DNA from: UBA1952 sp965246785
GTDB taxonomy: Bacteria > Bacteroidota > Bacteroidia > Chitinophagales > Chitinophagaceae
Direction: 5' to 3'
DNA: 64,000 bases
NCBI GenBank assembly: GCA_965246785.1
Contig: CBDFFM010000032.1
Location: forward strand, 310,001-374,000
Both the position numbers and the translations under genes were made by a program. Below the pieces are notes generated by a model, which searched no databases, was not told where the DNA came from, and worked only from the letters and a program-made list of their open reading frames with translations. Shown here piece by piece: positions 33,193 to 40,560 of this stretch. Each line of letters starts with the position of its first letter. Positions within the stretch are counted from its first letter, which is position 1.

Positions 33193-34398
33193 TTAATCCT
33201 TGAAAATCAGCGAGCGCGATGCAGCTGTGCTTTCAAAAACGTGCCTCAGCATCGCCCGCTCCGCCTCGCCCAAGCTTTTCCCGCGCCGGGCCATCATTCG
33301 TTCCGCTGTTTCCATCGCCCGCTCAAATTTGTAGGTGCTCATGCCTTCCGGCCCGCCCCAGCTAAAGGACGGCAGGAACTTTTCCGGAAACCCGCCGCCC
33401 CAGATATTGCAGCTCACGCCGGCCACCGTGCCGGTATTGAACATAGTGTTGATGCCGCACTTGGAATGGTCGCCCATGAGCAGGCCGCAGAAGGTTAAGC
33501 CCGTGGCAACGCTCTTTTGCGCGGCCTCGTCCCAGACCTTTACGGCGTCGTAATTGTTTTTGAGGTTGGAGCAGTTCGTGTCCGCGCCGAGGTTGCACCA
33601 CTCGCCGATGACGGCATTACCCAGAAAGCCGTCGTGGCCCTTATTACTATTGGCGAAGAAAACGGCATTGCTTACCTCGCCGCCCACCTTGCAGCCGGGG
33701 CCGATGGTGGTGGCGGAGTAGATTTTTGCGCCCATTTTCAGCGTAGCGCCCTCGCAAAGGGCAAATGGCCCGCGGATGATGCAGCCTTCCATCACCTCCG
33801 AGCCCTTGCCAATATAAACGGGGCCGGTAGCAGCATTGATAATGCTGCCCGGGCCGATGATGGCGCCTTCTTCAATAAACAGCTCGCTGCCGCGCAGGGT
33901 CACATCCGGCGGAACGGGCGCGGAAGTCCGGCCTTGGGTGAGGAGCGCATAATCTTGGCGGATAGCGCGGTCGTTGAGGGAAAATATGTCCCAGGGGCGG
34001 GTGATGCGGAGCACTTCGCCTTCGTAGGACTTCCGTTGCATGCCTGCGGCGATTGTGGGAATGCTTTCCCAATCGGGCAGGCCTGTTTGGGGCCTTGCGG
34101 CAATGAGTATTTCGCCGCTGTAAAGGGCTTCGACGTGCGATAGGGCCTGAACGGCGGCTGCAATAGCCGGCGTGGCGATGATGCTACCGTTTATTAATAA
34201 CGCTTCTGCTGCATCCGGCTGTGTGTAAATGCTTTGCAGATAGCCTGCCGTGCGTGTAGCGGTTTGGGAAGCCCCGAGGAGCAGGCTCCAGCGCTCCCGG
34301 GCGGTGAGGATGCCGCAGCGGATATCTGCGGTGGCGCGGGTGTGGGTGAAGGGGTAGAGCGCCGTCCGACTGGCCTCATCAAAGAGTACGGGGAGCAT
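33193..34398 (-). CDS. GlmU-like sugar nucleotidyltransferase family protein
   Basis: The 401-residue protein has a degenerate nucleotidyltransferase-like N-terminus (LFDEASRTALYPFTHTRATADI). It is followed by a left-handed beta-helix of hexapeptide repeats (about 170-330: IGPGSIINAATGPVYIGKGS, GCIIRGPFALCEGATLKMGA). It corresponds to the Bacteroidota GlmU-family protein of unknown exact role; it is not a complete GlmU because the canonical LAAGxGTRM motif is absent. Involvement in cell-wall or LPS sugar supply is only an inference. The ATG lies 4 bases beyond the T-run of a terminator-like hairpin. Confidence 0.8.
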   Translation of the reverse strand: MLPVLFDEASRTALYPFTHTRATADIRCGILTARERWSLLLGASQTATRTAGYLQSIYTQPDAAEALLINGSIIATPAIAAAVQALSHVEALYSGEILIAARPQTGLPDWESIPTIAAGMQRKSYEGEVLRITRPWDIFSLNDRAIRQDYALLTQGRTSAPVPPDVTLRGSELFIEEGAIIGPGSIINAATGPVYIGKGSEVMEGCIIRGPFALCEGATLKMGAKIYSATTIGPGCKVGGEVSNAVFFANSNKGHDGFLGNAVIGEWCNLGADTNCSNLKNNYDAVKVWDEAAQKSVATGLTFCGLLMGDHSKCGINTMFNTGTVAGVSCNIWGGGFPEKFLPSFSWGGPEGMSTYKFERAMETAERMMARRGKSLGEAERAMLRHVFESTAASRSLIFKD

Positions 34399-34402
34399 GA
34401 AT

Positions 34403-34431
34403 AAAAAAATCCCGGCGAAGGTCGGGATTTT
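34403..34431. terminator. Hairpin terminator directly upstream of the GlmU-like gene
   Basis: AAATCCCG (34407-34414) pairs with CGGGATTT (34423-34430), with an A-run at 34403-34409 that becomes a T-run on the minus strand. The run ends about 4 bases before the ATG at 34398. It would stop transcripts coming from the restriction-modification island. Confidence 0.75.
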
Positions 34432-34498
34432 GGAAAGCTGGACTTAAACTTTTACATGCCCGAAGGGATGTGAGCCACTTGGCGGGTGGGAGCCAACG

Positions 34499-34599
34499 AG
34501 CAGGGCTTGGCGCAGGCGGGGAATAGAAATTCGTCAGCCGATGCCTGCATTGAAGCTAAATTGAAAAACTGCTGTTCAGCCTTATTCGTCAGCCCTGCT
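34499..34599. repeat. Inverted repeat left of the methyltransferase gene
   Basis: AGCAGGGCT (34499-34507) and AGCCCTGCT (34591-34599) are exact inverted nonamers. The neighbouring TTGGCG (34507-34512) and CGCCAA (34602-34607) are also complementary but stand in the order of a second, alternative fold. A boundary motif follows at 34614. Confidence 0.55.
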
Positions 34600-34613
34600 T
34601 ACGCCAAACCTAT

Positions 34614-34627
34614 GTTGTAGGCAGTGC
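34614..34627 (+). repeat. Left boundary motif of the R-M cassette
   Basis: GTTGTAGGCAGTGC here matches 13 of 14 bases of the inverted copy GCATTGCCTACAAC at 36466-36479. The two bracket the restriction-modification gene pair. The role of this motif is not known. Confidence 0.5.
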
Positions 34628-34642
34628 GGTTATCGGGCAGGG

Positions 34643-35482
34643 TTAGTCTGGAATATAAACTGTTGGGTCTTCCTCTACAAAGAATAAGGCAGGCTGTGTG
34701 TCTAAGTTTTTTATACGTTGTCTGGCAATCTCGCAATACTCGTGACTGATGTCAACGCCGATGTAGTTTCTTCCCATCTCATGGGCTACTCTGGCAGTCG
34801 TGCCACTACCACTCATTGGGTCAAACACAAGGTCACCAACATTTGTCCATGATTTTACATGGTCTCGGACTAACTCACATGGAAAAGGTGCTGGATGTCC
34901 TTTTGCTTCTTGGTCTTCCTGTCGTTTCCCAACAACGTACTCCCAGACATTGCCTTTGATTTTTTTGTCCTTTACCGGCTTGGCAAGTTTCTCTCTGGTC
35001 TGTTCGTTCTTTGAATAATTTTTATAAGTCGTTCCATTAAGCTCTAAACCTGCATGAGCGCAATCAACCATTATCGGATTATGGGTTTTGACGATTCCCT
35101 TGCTAAATACAAACATGAACTCAAACTCATTATTATACCGCTTGCGGTAAATCTGTGGAATAGGATTTCTTTTCCTAAATACCATTGTATCGTGCAGATT
35201 AAAGCCAATATCTCTGAAATACAAGGCCTGTTTGAAACTTGTCCCTGTTTCGCTTCCTTCAATAGTTGCGTCATTTACAACCCAAACAACAACTCCGCCT
35301 GGTTTAGTGATACGATAAAGTTCTTGAGCTATCTGTTCAAAAGGGAAAACAAAACCTTTATAGTTCCGTAAGGCGTCGTATGGCGGTGAAGTAACGGTTA
35401 AGTCAAGAATGTTGGGTTCAAAACTCTGCATTACTTCTACGCAGTTACCTTCTATTATCTGGTTTATATTGCTCGTGCTCAT
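34643..35482 (-). CDS. Type II DNA methyltransferase paired with a HindIII-like endonuclease
   Basis: This 279-residue amino-methyltransferase has the catalytic motif TSPPYD at 31-36 near the N-terminus and the SAM-binding motif VFDPMSGSGTTARVA near the C-terminus. This order (IV before I) is that of the beta group. TSPPY is common in N4-cytosine enzymes but also occurs in N6-adenine ones; the HindIII-type partner suggests N6-adenine methylation of AAGCTT, which is inference. It lies 6 bases downstream of the endonuclease gene. Both genes are A+T-rich compared with the rest of the window, pointing to horizontal transfer. Confidence 0.88.
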   Translation of the reverse strand: MSTSNINQIIEGNCVEVMQSFEPNILDLTVTSPPYDALRNYKGFVFPFEQIAQELYRITKPGGVVVWVVNDATIEGSETGTSFKQALYFRDIGFNLHDTMVFRKRNPIPQIYRKRYNNEFEFMFVFSKGIVKTHNPIMVDCAHAGLELNGTTYKNYSKNEQTREKLAKPVKDKKIKGNVWEYVVGKRQEDQEAKGHPAPFPCELVRDHVKSWTNVGDLVFDPMSGSGTTARVAHEMGRNYIGVDISHEYCEIARQRIKNLDTQPALFFVEEDPTVYIPD

Positions 35483-35488
35483 TTTTCT

Positions 35489-36403
35489 CTAATTTATAGT
35501 AAATAATCCGTTGTCAGTAATGGAATTGATAATCCGAATCTTGCTGTCAATCTTATGAACTTTAATAAGTTCGGTAAGTGCTTCTTGATGGCTCATTTTC
35601 ATAATCCTTGCTCTTTGTTCTGCCAAAAAAGTTAGGTCTTCAACCTTTGCGATTTCAATAGATTCCATAGCTGCAAGTTTTTCAATATCCCATAATGCTT
35701 TGATGTCTTTTGAGTAATCAAGCATGGTTCTGTTTATTGCTAACCAATAGTCCGTCGCACTTTTTGATGGATTGAGTGCAGGAATAACTTTGAAAATCTT
35801 ATGGATTAGGTCTTGCGTTTTAGCGTCTCCTGCCGTTTGTGAAAAGCAAAGTAGTAACGACAAGTGCGAATAAGTAAATACGCAAACGTCACTCACCGTT
35901 GCACTTTGGTAAATTTGGCTGGAAGCTCTTGGAAGCTGATAAATAGGACAAACGACCATTGCGTTTGGTTTGCCATATTTCCAACCGTGCATTGCTGCAA
36001 CTTTAAAGTCCTTCTGATTTTTCGCTGTCCTGCTAAGTCTAAACGCCTTGGCGTCAGCTACGAAGCTGTAATCTTTACCAATAACCTCTACGTCTGCTGC
36101 GTCTGCCCGTTCAGTCAAAACCAAACTGGTAAGTCCGATTGCATTGAAACAAAGCGACAATATGCAGTCAGTGTATTTAGAATATAATTTCTCCTCGCTT
36201 GAATCATGTCCGTATGCTTCTGGAATACTACCGCAAAGTCTCAGATGGTCAATAAGTGCGGCGATGCCTTGTTGCTTTACCTCGTCTGTGAGTTCAGTAG
36301 CCAAACGTTCATAATCATCGCCAAAGTTGCCGCTTAATTTCTTTATCTCACTTACCCAATATGCACGCCTATGTATAGCCTTGTCGGAAATTATTTTCTT
36401 CAT
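35489..36403 (-). CDS. HindIII-family type II restriction endonuclease
   Basis: The 304-residue protein is very similar to HindIII over the catalytic block FVADAKAFRLSRTAKNQKDF. D117 and K119 (in VADAK) and D132 and K134 (in QKDFK) correspond to HindIII D108, K110, D123 and K125, with a constant offset of 9. Length is also close to that of HindIII (300). I therefore infer cleavage at AAGCTT. It is followed after 6 bases by its methyltransferase, with the endonuclease gene first in the transcript. The gene is A+T-rich and lies inside the inverted boundary motifs of the island. Confidence 0.88.
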   Translation of the reverse strand: MKKIISDKAIHRRAYWVSEIKKLSGNFGDDYERLATELTDEVKQQGIAALIDHLRLCGSIPEAYGHDSSEEKLYSKYTDCILSLCFNAIGLTSLVLTERADAADVEVIGKDYSFVADAKAFRLSRTAKNQKDFKVAAMHGWKYGKPNAMVVCPIYQLPRASSQIYQSATVSDVCVFTYSHLSLLLCFSQTAGDAKTQDLIHKIFKVIPALNPSKSATDYWLAINRTMLDYSKDIKALWDIEKLAAMESIEIAKVEDLTFLAEQRARIMKMSHQEALTELIKVHKIDSKIRIINSITDNGLFTIN

Positions 36404-36465
36404 TAAAATCTTGGTTTGTCAACGGGCTCAAAGATAGTCAAACTGTCACCGATTGCAGGTTCGTA

Positions 36466-36479
36466 GCATTGCCTACAAC
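36466..36479 (-). repeat. Right boundary motif of the R-M cassette
   Basis: GCATTGCCTACAAC on the plus strand is the inverted copy (one mismatch) of the left motif at 34614-34627. It stands about 60 bases upstream of the endonuclease start. The remaining gap to the recombinase gene shows nothing else I can name. Confidence 0.5.
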
Positions 36480-36605
36480 TCGTAAATATACGCAACTCTA
36501 ATACCCATGTAAAATTATTTATCCACACCAGTTAGTTCATTGGCAACCAACGATTTTATTTAGCCGTACACAAAGAATGCGCATCGCGCATTTTGTATTA
36601 CTTCT

Positions 36606-36613
36606 TACTTTAG
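36606..36613 (+). promoter_or_regulatory. Near-consensus -7 box before the recombinase gene
   Basis: TACTTTAG, one base off consensus, lies 26 bases before the ATG at 36640. It falls inside the longer frame that starts at 36577, favouring the later start. Confidence 0.4.
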
Positions 36614-36639
36614 CGCTTCCCAATAATACAAAATACGCA

Positions 36640-37707
36640 ATGGCCATCAATCTGTCTGATTACGAAACTACCATTGGTGAACATCAGGCTAAAACTGTTA
36701 TCTGGCTGAGGTTTGATTACGACTCGGCGAAAATTGAGACTATAAAATCTATCGGAGCTAAATGGAGCCAATCGGCAAAAAGCTGGTATCTGAAAGATGG
36801 GGCCGCCGCACGTAAACTGATTGGACTGCCGCAGGCCAGCATTGGCAAAGAAGCATTGTCCAATATTGCTCCCGTCAATCAGGCTGCGCTAGCGCGTATG
36901 GAAGAGACCCTATTACTCAAAGCGTACAGTCCGTCCACTGTTCGTACATATTGTATAGAATTTGCTCAGCTTCTATATCTGCTACGCGATGTTGATGTGG
37001 CAAGCCTTACATCCGAGCGGCTCCGCAGCTATATTCTATATTGTGTCAGGGAATTACGGCTTTCTGAAAACGCGGTACATAGCAGGCTGAATGCGATTAA
37101 ATTTTACTTTGAGCAAGTCCTGCACCGCGAAAAATTTTTTGCAGACATTCCCCGTCCAAAAAAACCCAGCCTTTTACCTAAAACCCTTAGTGCCGAAGAT
37201 ATAAAAAAGATAATAGCTGCCGCAGGTAACATGAAGCACCGGCTTATGCTACAGCTATGCTATGGAATGGGCCTGCGGGTAAGCGAGGTAACAGGAATTA
37301 AAATTCATCATATTGATAGTGCCCGGATGCAGGTATTAATTGCGGGTGCGAAGGGCAAAAAAGACCGGTATGTGAATTTGCCGGAAAGCATTTTGGAATC
37401 ACTTAGGGAATATTATAAATCGTTCAGACCTAAGGATTACCTTTTTGAAGGCCAGCATAGGGCGCAATACAGCATCCGAAGCGTACAGGCAGTCTTCAAA
37501 TCCGCCATGGCTAAAGCCGGCGTGAATAAGCCAATAGGTATTCACGGCTTAAGGCATAGCTATGCTACGCACTTGCATGAATACGGAACTGATATTGCGC
37601 TTATTAAAGAGCTTTTAGGTCATAACGACATTAAAACGACGCTAATATACACGCATGTCAGTCGCCGTGCTATAAGCAAAGTGGGCAGTCCCCTGGACAA
37701 ACTCTAA
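36640..37707 (+). CDS. Tyrosine recombinase/integrase
   Basis: This 355-residue site-specific recombinase has an extra N-terminal domain (about 1-65, with VIWLRFDYDSAKIETIKSIG and WSQSAKSWYL), a SAM-like core-binding domain and the catalytic domain. The catalytic residues are present: R in GMGLRVSEVTGI, K in GKKDRYVNLP, HxxR in HGLRHSYATHL, H in LLGHNDIKTT and the nucleophile Y in IYTHVS. The ending VGSPLDKL is shared with many Bacteroidota integrases and recalls integron integrases, but the extra IntI-specific insert is absent. It is adjacent to the R-M cassette and may have moved it. ATG 36577 is a possible longer start. Confidence 0.88.
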   Translation: MAINLSDYETTIGEHQAKTVIWLRFDYDSAKIETIKSIGAKWSQSAKSWYLKDGAAARKLIGLPQASIGKEALSNIAPVNQAALARMEETLLLKAYSPSTVRTYCIEFAQLLYLLRDVDVASLTSERLRSYILYCVRELRLSENAVHSRLNAIKFYFEQVLHREKFFADIPRPKKPSLLPKTLSAEDIKKIIAAAGNMKHRLMLQLCYGMGLRVSEVTGIKIHHIDSARMQVLIAGAKGKKDRYVNLPESILESLREYYKSFRPKDYLFEGQHRAQYSIRSVQAVFKSAMAKAGVNKPIGIHGLRHSYATHLHEYGTDIALIKELLGHNDIKTTLIYTHVSRRAISKVGSPLDKL

Positions 37708-37730
37708 AAGAAAAGCCGCCCAAAGGCGGC
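37706..37730 (-). terminator. Terminator after the NlpC/P60 gene
   Basis: GCCGCC (37715-37720) and GGCGGC (37725-37730) form a hairpin followed on the minus strand by TTTTCTTTTA. It overlaps the stop codon of the recombinase gene. Confidence 0.7.
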
Positions 37731-37753
37731 ATTCAGAAGTCGCTATCATTTAT

Positions 37754-38410
37754 TTACAGCACCCTTCCCGCACAAGCAAAATACTTATTCCAATACTTAT
37801 CATCCAGGCTGGAAATCATAATGCCATGCGATGAAGAGGCATGAACAAAGAAGTTGTTCATCAGGTAAAGGCCCACATGCGAGATGCGGCTGCTTTTAAT
37901 ATTGAAGAACACCAAGTCGCCTTCCTTGCATTGGCTCTTGTGCCACACGAGGTTAGCCGTGCTGAACTGCTCCATGGCCGTGCGCAGCAGGTTGGTGCCA
38001 AACACCTGCTCATAAAGCTTCTGCATAAAGGCGGAGCAGTCAATGCCGGCCTTCGTAGTGCCGCCGAGGCGGTAGCGCACGCCATACCATTCATCAATAA
38101 AGCGGTACAGCGATACATTGGCAATAGCCTCAGGCACAACGTTCAGCAGCGCCGCATACTTGCTACGGAGCGTATTGCCATTAGCAGGGTCAATAGCCGC
38201 ACTGCAGGGGTCAATCGTGCGGGTAGAGGAGAGGGAAAGGGAGCGCTCCGGCCCGTTGATACTCAGATTGGAAAGATACTCCGGCTGGGAAGCCACCTTG
38301 GCAGTAAGCGAAGGCTGAATGAACTGCTGCGAAGAGGTGCAGGAGCTGAGCGCCGCGAAAAGGGAGAGGGCTATGGCTGTGATGGCTGAGGTGGTACGGT
38401 TTTTTAGCAT
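37754..38410 (-). CDS. NlpC/P60 (C40) peptidoglycan hydrolase lipoprotein
   Basis: This 218-residue lipoprotein has lipobox LSSC (C24) and a C-terminal NlpC/P60 cysteine-peptidase domain. The catalytic Cys125 stands in AGIDCSAFM, His178 in ISHVGLYL and the third polar residue is His190 (FVHASS). Such enzymes cut peptide crosslinks of murein stem peptides, at the outer or inner membrane face. A single gene with its own terminator, it lies between the island and the initiator tRNA. Confidence 0.9.
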   Translation of the reverse strand: MLKNRTTSAITAIALSLFAALSSCTSSQQFIQPSLTAKVASQPEYLSNLSINGPERSLSLSSTRTIDPCSAAIDPANGNTLRSKYAALLNVVPEAIANVSLYRFIDEWYGVRYRLGGTTKAGIDCSAFMQKLYEQVFGTNLLRTAMEQFSTANLVWHKSQCKEGDLVFFNIKSSRISHVGLYLMNNFFVHASSSHGIMISSLDDKYWNKYFACAGRVL

Positions 38411-38510
38411 TTGATTGTACTAGGTTTTTCCTTAGTAACCAACGGTTCAAAACGGCCTGACAGTCGTACAGTCTTTCTATTGTCTTAACTTTCTTCTACA
38501 AGTCTAAATA

Positions 38511-38546
38511 AATAGGCCACAGGAATTTATGTTTCTGTGGCCTATT
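38511..38546. terminator. Hairpin after initiator tRNA
   Basis: AATAGGCCACAG and CTGTGGCCTATT pair perfectly over 12 bases around a 12-base loop. It lies 13 bases downstream of the tRNA on the minus strand. A clear T-run is lacking (TATTTATTT). Confidence 0.65.
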
Positions 38547-38558
38547 AGCCTTCGTCTG

Positions 38559-38630
<72 letters not shown>

Positions 38631-38722
38631 ATGTGGATGCAAATATAGGCCGGCATTCCCAGCCTGCCAACCCTTGGCCTCATCTTTAATTGGGCGACAT
38701 CTGTACCGCGCGGCAAATGGGC

Positions 38723-38730
38723 TACTTTTG
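38723..38730 (+). promoter_or_regulatory. TAnnTTTG -7 box before era
   Basis: TACTTTTG, an exact match, stands 7 bases before the ATG at 38738 and decides the start of era. Confidence 0.65.
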
Positions 38731-38737
38731 GCGGAGT

Positions 38738-39628
38738 ATGGAAAAAGCGGGCTTTAAATCGGGTTTTGTCAACATTTTTGGCCCGCCCAATGCGGGCAAG
38801 TCCACCCTGCTCAATGCCCTGCTCGGCGAGCAGCTTGCCATCACTTCTCCCAAGGTGCAGACGACGCGCCACCGCATTCTCGGCATCCTCAATGATGCTG
38901 ATTACCAGGTCATTTTCTCCGACACGCCCGGCATCATAGAGCCTAAATACAAGCTGCACCAGAAGATGATGCAGCAGGTAAAGAATGCCCTGGAAGACGC
39001 GGATGTAGCGTTGCTTATCGCTGACATCACCCAAGACCCGGAGGATTTCAAGCCCATTGCAGAAGGCCTGAAGCTGCGCGTGCCTACGCTATTGCTGCTC
39101 AATAAATCCGACCTGGTAAAAGCGAAAGGTGAATTGCCTAAAAGGCTTGCTGCTTATAGCGAGGCCTTTCCTCAATGGGAGATATTGACGCTTTCCGCGC
39201 TGCGCAACGATGGCGTGAAGGAGCTGATGCACAAGATATTAACGCACGTACCGGAAGCACCGCCGTATTACCCGAACGACGACATCAGCGACCGCCCGAC
39301 ACGTTTTTTCGTGGCCGAAATCATCCGCGAGCAGATTTATTCGCTTTTCCAGGATGAGATTCCTTACCATAGCGCGGTAATTATCCAGTCTTTTGAAGAA
39401 AAGCAGACGCTGGATGTGATTAAGGCTGAAATCATTGTAAGCCGGGAAACGCAGAAAATGATTCTCTTAGGCAAGGCCGGAAGCGGTATCAAAGAACTGG
39501 GCATCCGCTCGCGGAAGAAGATGGAGGAATTCCTGCAGCGCAAGGTGCACTTAGAGCTGCACATCAAGGTGCGTCCCAAATGGCGCGACAACGAAGCCTA
39601 TCTCCGCGAGTACGGCTATGATAAGTGA
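38738..39628 (+). CDS. era: GTPase Era
   Basis: This 296-residue GTPase helps assemble the 30S ribosomal subunit by binding the 3' end of 16S rRNA. GTPase motifs are G1 GPPNAGKS (15-22), G3 DTPGI and G4 NKSD. The C-terminal KH domain includes ETQKMILLGKAGSGIKELGI and ends KVRPKWRDNEAYLREYGY. The ATG at 38738 is fixed by the promoter box just before it. The stop overlaps the possible start of the next gene by 11 bases. Confidence 0.96.
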   Translation: MEKAGFKSGFVNIFGPPNAGKSTLLNALLGEQLAITSPKVQTTRHRILGILNDADYQVIFSDTPGIIEPKYKLHQKMMQQVKNALEDADVALLIADITQDPEDFKPIAEGLKLRVPTLLLLNKSDLVKAKGELPKRLAAYSEAFPQWEILTLSALRNDGVKELMHKILTHVPEAPPYYPNDDISDRPTRFFVAEIIREQIYSLFQDEIPYHSAVIIQSFEEKQTLDVIKAEIIVSRETQKMILLGKAGSGIKELGIRSRKKMEEFLQRKVHLELHIKVRPKWRDNEAYLREYGYDK

Positions 39629-40541
39629 GGCCAACACAATTAGTCCCGTAGGGACGACCGATATAATAGCCAGGGATTTTAATCCCTGGAAAGCGTTGGA
39701 CGACATCATGCATTGGGCGCCTGCCGGCTCATGCAATCGCCTGCAAATGCTGCGCTTAGACAAGCTGCACCCGATTGTGTCCGGTAATAAGTGGTTTAAG
39801 CTGAAGTACAATGCTGAAATCGCCTTGCGCGAAGGCAAGACCTGCCTGCTGACCTTTGGCGGTGGCTATTCAAACCACCTGATAGCCACCGCGTTTGCGG
39901 CAAAAGAATGGGGTCTGCTATCCATTGGCATCGTGCGGGGCAATTACTACGGCCAGCAATTCACACCCACACTCCAAGCCTGTGAAGATTACGGCATGAA
40001 GCTCATTATGAACAGCAAGGCGGAATATGCCGCGCTATCCATATCAGATTTAGCGGTGCGCTATCCCGAGGCACATATCATTCCTGAAGGTGGCGCAAAC
40101 GATGCCGGCATACGCGGAGCGGCGGAAATCGCTTCCCTGCTTCCGGCGGGGGTAACGGACGTATGCGTAGCTGTGGGCACAGGCACGACACTAAGCGGAT
40201 TAGCTACCGGTATCGGCAAGCGCAGCGACTTGGCTCAGTGTATGTTTCACGGTTTCTACGTCGCAAAGGATTTTGAACGGACGCAGAGCATCGTGCAGCC
40301 CGGCGTCCATATTCATTCCGTACAAGACCCAAGATTCGGCAAATGGAAAACTGGCGCGGCGGACTTCATCCGTACATTCTTTGATGCGACTGGCATTCCG
40401 CTGGATGTCGTTTACACGTCTAAAATGATGATGAAGGTTGAAAGCCTTTTGGCCCAAGGCTTCTTTTCGCCTTCGGCGAATGTCGTGTGCATTCACACCG
40501 GCGGCTTGCAGGGCAATCCTGCCGGCCTCTTCTCCGCGTAG
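39618..40541 (+). CDS. ACC deaminase / D-cysteine desulfhydrase-like PLP enzyme
   Basis: The 307-residue protein of PLP fold type II has the cofactor-lysine motif IVSGNKWFKLKYN and the substrate/PLP motif LLTFGGGYSNHLIATA. These define the 1-aminocyclopropane-1-carboxylate deaminase/D-cysteine desulfhydrase family; which reaction it performs cannot be told. Residues about 9-24 are encoded by a double-palindrome repeat (39638-39690), not by family sequence. The original start may therefore be lost or be ATG 39708 (277 residues). The ATG at 39618 lies inside the end of era, so coupling is possible. Confidence 0.8.
   Translation: MISEANTISPVGTTDIIARDFNPWKALDDIMHWAPAGSCNRLQMLRLDKLHPIVSGNKWFKLKYNAEIALREGKTCLLTFGGGYSNHLIATAFAAKEWGLLSIGIVRGNYYGQQFTPTLQACEDYGMKLIMNSKAEYAALSISDLAVRYPEAHIIPEGGANDAGIRGAAEIASLLPAGVTDVCVAVGTGTTLSGLATGIGKRSDLAQCMFHGFYVAKDFERTQSIVQPGVHIHSVQDPRFGKWKTGAADFIRTFFDATGIPLDVVYTSKMMMKVESLLAQGFFSPSANVVCIHTGGLQGNPAGLFSA
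39638..39690. repeat. Double-palindrome repeat inside the start of the PLP enzyme gene
   Basis: GTCCCGTAGGGAC (39643-39655) and CCAGGGATTTTAATCCCTGG (39670-39689) are two palindromes separated by 14 bases. Similar sequences are, from memory, frequent between genes in Bacteroidota genomes; this was not searched. Confidence 0.7.
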
Positions 40542-40546
40542 GAGGC

Positions 40547-40554
40547 TATCTTGC
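40547..40554 (+). promoter_or_regulatory. TATCTTGC promoter-like box before the symporter
   Basis: A variant of TAnnTTTG lies 6 bases before the ATG at 40561. The same octamer precedes the genes at 18127 and 50468. Confidence 0.4.
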
Positions 40555-40560
40555 CCACTT

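Noticed and set aside
34499..34627. A true integron attC site at the left end of the R-M cassette
   Set aside because: The core does not match RYYYAAC/GTTRRRY, and the arms allow two alternative folds. Only the weaker statement of a boundary motif is kept.
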